Assembly: GCA_003118195.1 (NCBI GenBank)
Contig: BEXV01000093.1
Span: forward strand, 414,150 to 431,908
Origin: Hemicentrotus pulcherrimus
Taxonomy: Eukaryota > Echinodermata > Echinoidea > Camarodonta > Strongylocentrotidae
Reading direction: 5' to 3'
DNA: 17,759 nucleotides
The notes beneath the pieces are model-generated. The model was given only the letters and a program-made list of their open reading frames with translations. It ran no database searches and was not told the DNA's origin. Shown piece after piece: positions 11,501 to 17,500 of the stretch (the first letter of the stretch is position 1; every line of letters starts with the position of its first letter). The translations under genes were made by a program, and so were the position numbers.

Positions 11501-14500
11501 TTGTCAAAAATCATAGATTTGGATATACTTCTTTATGATTACCACTTCATTTTAGGGTCCGATCTTTTTGCGTCACTTCATTTCATTAATCTATACCTGT
11601 TTTTGGATATCAGTAGCCTAAATCCATTCCGAAGGATGTGTGTGTGTGTGTGTGTGTGTGGGATGGAAGAGGGAGGGGGGGGGGTTGGAGGTGGTATACC
11701 ACCAATCCCGGGGAATAACGCATGTGCGGGATTTACATTATACTTGTTCATGTTTCATTGTATTAACAGAGTGCCCTTATGGACGATGGAATCCACCATT
11801 ATGCGATCGTTTGTGTGATAATTGTTATAATGGAGGCGTATGCCACGAACTCTCAGGATCTTGCATCTGTCCACCTGGCCATGCTGGAAAGAACTGCCTC
11901 CAAGGTATAGTCAAGAAATCCCTGAAGTAAAATTTACCACCAGAACCCTTTTTTCTTCCATGTTCAATACATTCTTTGCCTTAACAAGAATCTTAACAAT
12001 TCGAAACTAATCGTTTTATAAAGGTATTACTAAATGATAATAACAACAACAACAATAAGCAAAAATAAGAAGGAGAATAAGACGAAGAAAAGGAAAAGAG
12101 GAAAAAGGAAGAAGATTTATGATTATGATGATGATGATAATGATAAAAATAACGATAATTGATATAATAAATCAATAATGATGGCAACAGCAAAAACATT
12201 AATAACGATGATAAACATGATAATAACTAATATTAATAATGAAACATGGATTATTTTAATGCGAAATTAAAAATCGTAAGAAGATGATTTTTTGTTTACC
12301 TGTTTTCATTTCATTAATAACTATTAGTATAATTCAATTCTTATTTGTCAATGTTTATAATGAGTCAAAGCAATTTTCCCTCAAAACCAGAAGAAACAAT
12401 AAGGAACAATAGAATTGATGTTATTACTGATTGTAATAAGTTTGAACATTACATGCTTTTCTCTTCTCATTTTACAAAATAATTCTGAATAATGGAATTG
12501 AATTCGATGTTGTGAAATTGTTGAATCAGTTGCGTTTCTGGTGGACCGACAGAATTCAAAAAGTCGATATTTATATTAAAAAAACGGGGAAAGTCGGAAA
12601 AGGACCCTTTTGGAACATGTGATTTATATCTAAATCAAACACTCTTGACATTTATATATATTTCATGCAGCATGTGGGATGCATATGTTTGGCTGGGACT
12701 GTGAGTTTGAATGTGGACCAGGTCAGCCTCTGGACAAGTGTGCTGGAAGTCAGATCTGTCTACCGGATCCTTATGGATGCAACTGTTTAGCTGGATATAC
12801 AGGAATCTACTGCAATGAAAGTAAGTGCCAACACGACTTCTATCATGATTAACATTAGGAAGAAACCAGAAACCTTTAAATAATAATGGTATTTTGACCT
12901 TCTGTTTTATATGATTTGCACGGTTCGAACCTAAATCCTTACACAGAAGTTGACTATGAAAGAAGGATTACACTTTGAAGATAATTATGATAATACCTCA
13001 ACATGTGTATATAATATAGGCATACAAATTATCAGGATTTCAGAATGGGTACCTTCGTATTACTTAACGAAAAGATGTTAAGTTCCATGCGAATTGAAAT
13101 ATTCTGGGGAGCAAATTTATTGAACAATATCTCAACAGATCAAACAAGCCTGCATATACCTCGTTTATTTTGTCTTAAAGCATGTGCAGAAGGTATGTTT
13201 GGAGCCGATTGTCTTCAGGAATGTCACTGTACTGATGGAGCAGATTGTAATGACTTCACTGGGGAATGTCCTGGAGATTGCTTGCAAGAATGGTCTGGAC
13301 CAGCATGTCAAGGTATAAACATTTACTTTACTTGAAAATAAGATATGAAGGTTCATATAACAATGATGATTATATTTTCTTGGTAAAAAAAAGACCCGAG
13401 ATAAGTCCCAAACTTTCATGTTGAGCATTTGTAGCAACGCAATACCTTTTCACTTTTCCGCGATTTCATTCCATCTCAAAAAAACGAAAGGATCTTTGTA
13501 TTTAATCTATACCACTTTCTGAACGGTAAACCTACAAACAATTTTTGGAATAAAAATGCATGTTGCCTTCATCCTCTTTCTTTTTTAATGTAATGACAAA
13601 GAAAATGATTAGAAATATCAAAAAGGTATACATATCAAAGAAGGCCTCTCTCTTAAATATACTGCCCGTGACTTATGTTTTTCAATCATAATATTTAAAA
13701 TATGTTTATTATAAAATACCTTTCCTCATTTTAGTTCCTTCTGTTTGCCCAAACGGATACTTCGGGTCTAACTGTACACATAACTGCAATTGCATGAATG
13801 GCACAACATGCCATAAAGATTCTGGATACTGTGACGAGGTTGAAGGGCGGTGCGACTTGGGTTATGTCACTGAGTCTGTCGAGTTTCCAGCTAACTGTTT
13901 GAAATGTAAGATTATTCTTAGTCATATTCTAAATTGAAATACAACAAATTTTTACAAAAGAATGCTCGCATGAAAAGCCCTACCATTTTATTGATATATC
14001 AATTTATTACCATCTACATGTTCTGAAAATTATTGGAATACATTGATATGACATCATAAACACCCCTAGGTTACCAACAGCTCTAATTACCCATTGTTAA
14101 ATTTGCTTGCTATTAATATTTGCTGTATAAAACACCTGTAAAATGCTTATATAACTGTTTATTCTGATAGAATCAAACTTAAAAAAAAATATTATGAGAC
14201 ATCCTTTCTTTCCTCTAAATTTAAATTCTAGTTGTATGGAAGATGGAATTTCTTCGTAAGGCAATTTGATTTCTCTTGTTTAGTTTCAGGATGTTTCAGC
14301 TCTTGTTCAAAGACATGTCATTGTTCCGGTGGTGCTGAGGATTGTAGCTTTTTGACTGGTGATTGCTTGTCATCCACGTGTCATCCAAGATGGATGGGGG
14401 ATCAATGCCAAACAGGTAGCAAGGATTGAAAGAAATACATGTCCCCTGCCAAGTGTCTCAAAAATAATATTAGGGAAATTCGGCACGATTCGATTCTTCC

Positions 14501-17500
14501 ATATTGTAAAGTTTCATTAATATGAAACGTACATTCAATAATGATTCTGAGTTGCTTATATCATTGAGCTGCCTTTAACATTCAAGCAGTGAAGCATGCA
14601 AGAAAAGAAAAAATATTTTAAGCTTACCAACACAGTTTAGCCCTCATAATGTAATACAATTAACAGTGAATATGATCGCAAAAGACTTCAAAAATGAAGG
14701 AATATAAATCTCAAAAGTTTTGTGCATAACCTATTGAATCTATTAATTTTTAATTTTTTTTTTTAGGTTCATGTCAATGTTAGAAAATCCGAAAGTGCTT
14801 AATATCTGTTGGAGTGGATATTGCTCTCAAGTTATTTTTTTTGTAATGCTTGAAATTGTGACGTCCCCGGGTAACTCTTTCTCTCTGCCTGTCTGTTGGG
14901 CTGTCATCAACGTTTCATTATGCTGTTGTGTTATTTTACCAAATTGAGATCGTTTCGAGACGAGCTCGGCGAAGACCAATCCAGGAGTGGCGATCTTCTC
15001 CTGTTCCTTCACAGCGTCACCAGGGCAAACACTTTCTTCGGATTATGTGAAGGCAGCTATAGGGACGCTTTCAACGGAACTCTGGATAACTAGCAATAGC
15101 TCTGTTACATCAGGAGCAACCCTCAATAATTCATTTATCCACGAGTATATGGGGCCAGAAGAAGCCATTTACTGCTTCATCGGGTTGCCTGAGACTACAG
15201 AGTTTGCCTTCGTAAGGCTACCTCCAAGAGATTACTTTGGTGAGCAGTCCTCACTGCAGTTTATATCGAAAACGATAACATATAACGGACATAAGACCTT
15301 ATAAATCAATTATTTAACATTACTTCATCAGTTTTGTGTTTTTTCTCTATGGTTATTAATATCTACTATGCATGTTTGGTTATTAATGTTTTGATTATTT
15401 CGCATATCAATTGCCAAGATTATGTCCACCATTTACATGCAATAAATTGCAGGTAGTTTAATGAAAACAAACTTACAAGCTTTCATGGCACAATAATAGT
15501 TTCGTTATCGATTTATTCTTTCTCTTATTCTGATGTCAGGAGCGGGAGGGAGGTACCAAAGAATTACAATTAATGAGTTATATACATTTTTACTCACTTT
15601 ATCTGTGTTGATTGATTTGCCCTTTGCAGTTCTACCAGGTTTTAATGGTAAGCCAGAACTACTTGAATTTGGAGATTCTCACGCAGCCATCAGTTGGAGA
15701 CAATGGGACTCTAGCATTGATATCGGGGACGGACCTATTGTTGGATACAAGATATACGTGCGATCAGGTAGCAATGTCGTGTTGGCTAAAAATGTACAAC
15801 CCCCAAGCATGGTGCAAAATACAGGTCGCTCCCAGTCGAAGAGGTCTGCTGAGAGTGCCAAGGAGATGGTCACGTATAAAGACAGTGGACTTAAAGCAGG
15901 ATTAACGTACTCAGTTCAGATTGCAGCGGTACGAGATGGTATCAACGGTGAAGGAGATCAAGGACCAACATTGACATTTACGACAGGAAGTGGTAGGTTC
16001 TATAACTTATTTCCCCCTGTCTTCTGAGCCCTTTCCTCTCATCTTTGTATTTTCTCCCTCCATCAGTCCCTCCCTCTTTTCCCCCTCCCCTTTCTTTTTG
16101 AACATTATTCCTATCCCTCTACCTCTCTACACCTCTCTCTGACTCTGAATTTTGTGAGATAGCAGTGATATAAAGCATGTGGAATTTTAAGGCTTGCTTT
16201 CGACTTTAGAATGAACCCATTTGAGAATCCTGAAAACCATTGCAAAGGTTTTCGAAAATCAACTCATGGTAATTTAAATACACAATGCGTCATGCAATGT
16301 TCACACATTTCTGGCTATGGGATTTGCTCCAGGATGATTTTCAAAAGCCTCTGCGATTCTGTTCGTGATATCTCGTCTACCTTCCATAAAGTATAATAAT
16401 CATTTTATGATTATTATTATTTATGATTGAATGATTATTACACCATATGGATAGTAGACAAAATGAGTCATTAAACATACTGGTAAACAGACTGCCTTGG
16501 AATTAGATAAATTGGCAATAGACCGATTTGAAAGTAATTTTCGGAGATTAGACCGAATGATAAGTACACAAAATGATCGACCATGCGGATAGTAGACGGG
16601 CTAGGTGTAGACTATTCGAAAATAGACCAATTCGGAAGTAGACGAACTGAATGTAGACAAAACGGCATTAAACCCTAACCTGATGGGGGTAGCTGTGTAA
16701 TTCGGTATTTTTCCTAAATATTGTTGAAAGGTGGTAGCAGTTCTATGGCACTTGTAGCTGGGGGAGCCGTGGGCGCCATTCTGCTTATTCTAATAATCAT
16801 CATTGTACTCATCACCGTGTTCAGACGACGAAGGTTTGTGAACTACTTTATTTTGTTCAATCATCATTAGAAATTAACCACGTACAAGGCTGTCGATCAG
16901 GTATACCGTAATCCACCAATAGTACTACCATTCTTCCGTTGCCACTATAAACTTAATGATGTAAAGTGTTAAAGAACAGACAGAATAAGAGCATCGAAAA
17001 TTCTAGCAACACCTAGTAGTTCTCTATTCCTCCCTTTAACGAATCCTCTCCCTTTGCAGCCAGCATCAAATTCTGTAGAAATTTGCAGGAATTATGAATA
17101 TGACATGGATGTCTTATCTGTGACGTTAGCAGTGTCCTAGTTATGCAAGGAAACCTGTTTACTTTCTATACTTCACTGTCGGACACTATTGAGTGAGTGA
17201 CTGACTTATTTCTTTCTTTGGTAATGACATACATTAAATGAATTGTAAAGAGTACATGAGCATTTGTCTACATCAATATCCCACTTCTTGTAATGGCCAA
17301 AATTAAACTGATTGAATCTTGAATCTTGAAACGTACGACTATTTGTTTGATTAAACGACCGCGATCGCTAAATTCGATTCGACAACAGTTAATGGTCGTT
17401 ATTTTCCCACAAAAAGACATTTTCAAGTCCTTTTGTTTTGAGGGAAGTTCTAAATAAGTATCATTTTTAAATGCAGTTTGAATTTAACCTTTTCATTTGG

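Noticed and set aside
14284..14290. Alternative acceptor (tttcag) for the EGF5 exon
   Set aside because: Joining the preceding T to GA would create a TGA stop; the upstream acceptor keeps the frame open.
16211..16396. 61-residue open frame with several cysteines as a further EGF or FN3 exon
   Set aside because: There is no flanking acceptor-donor pair in phase 1 and no EGF cysteine spacing or FN3 pattern.
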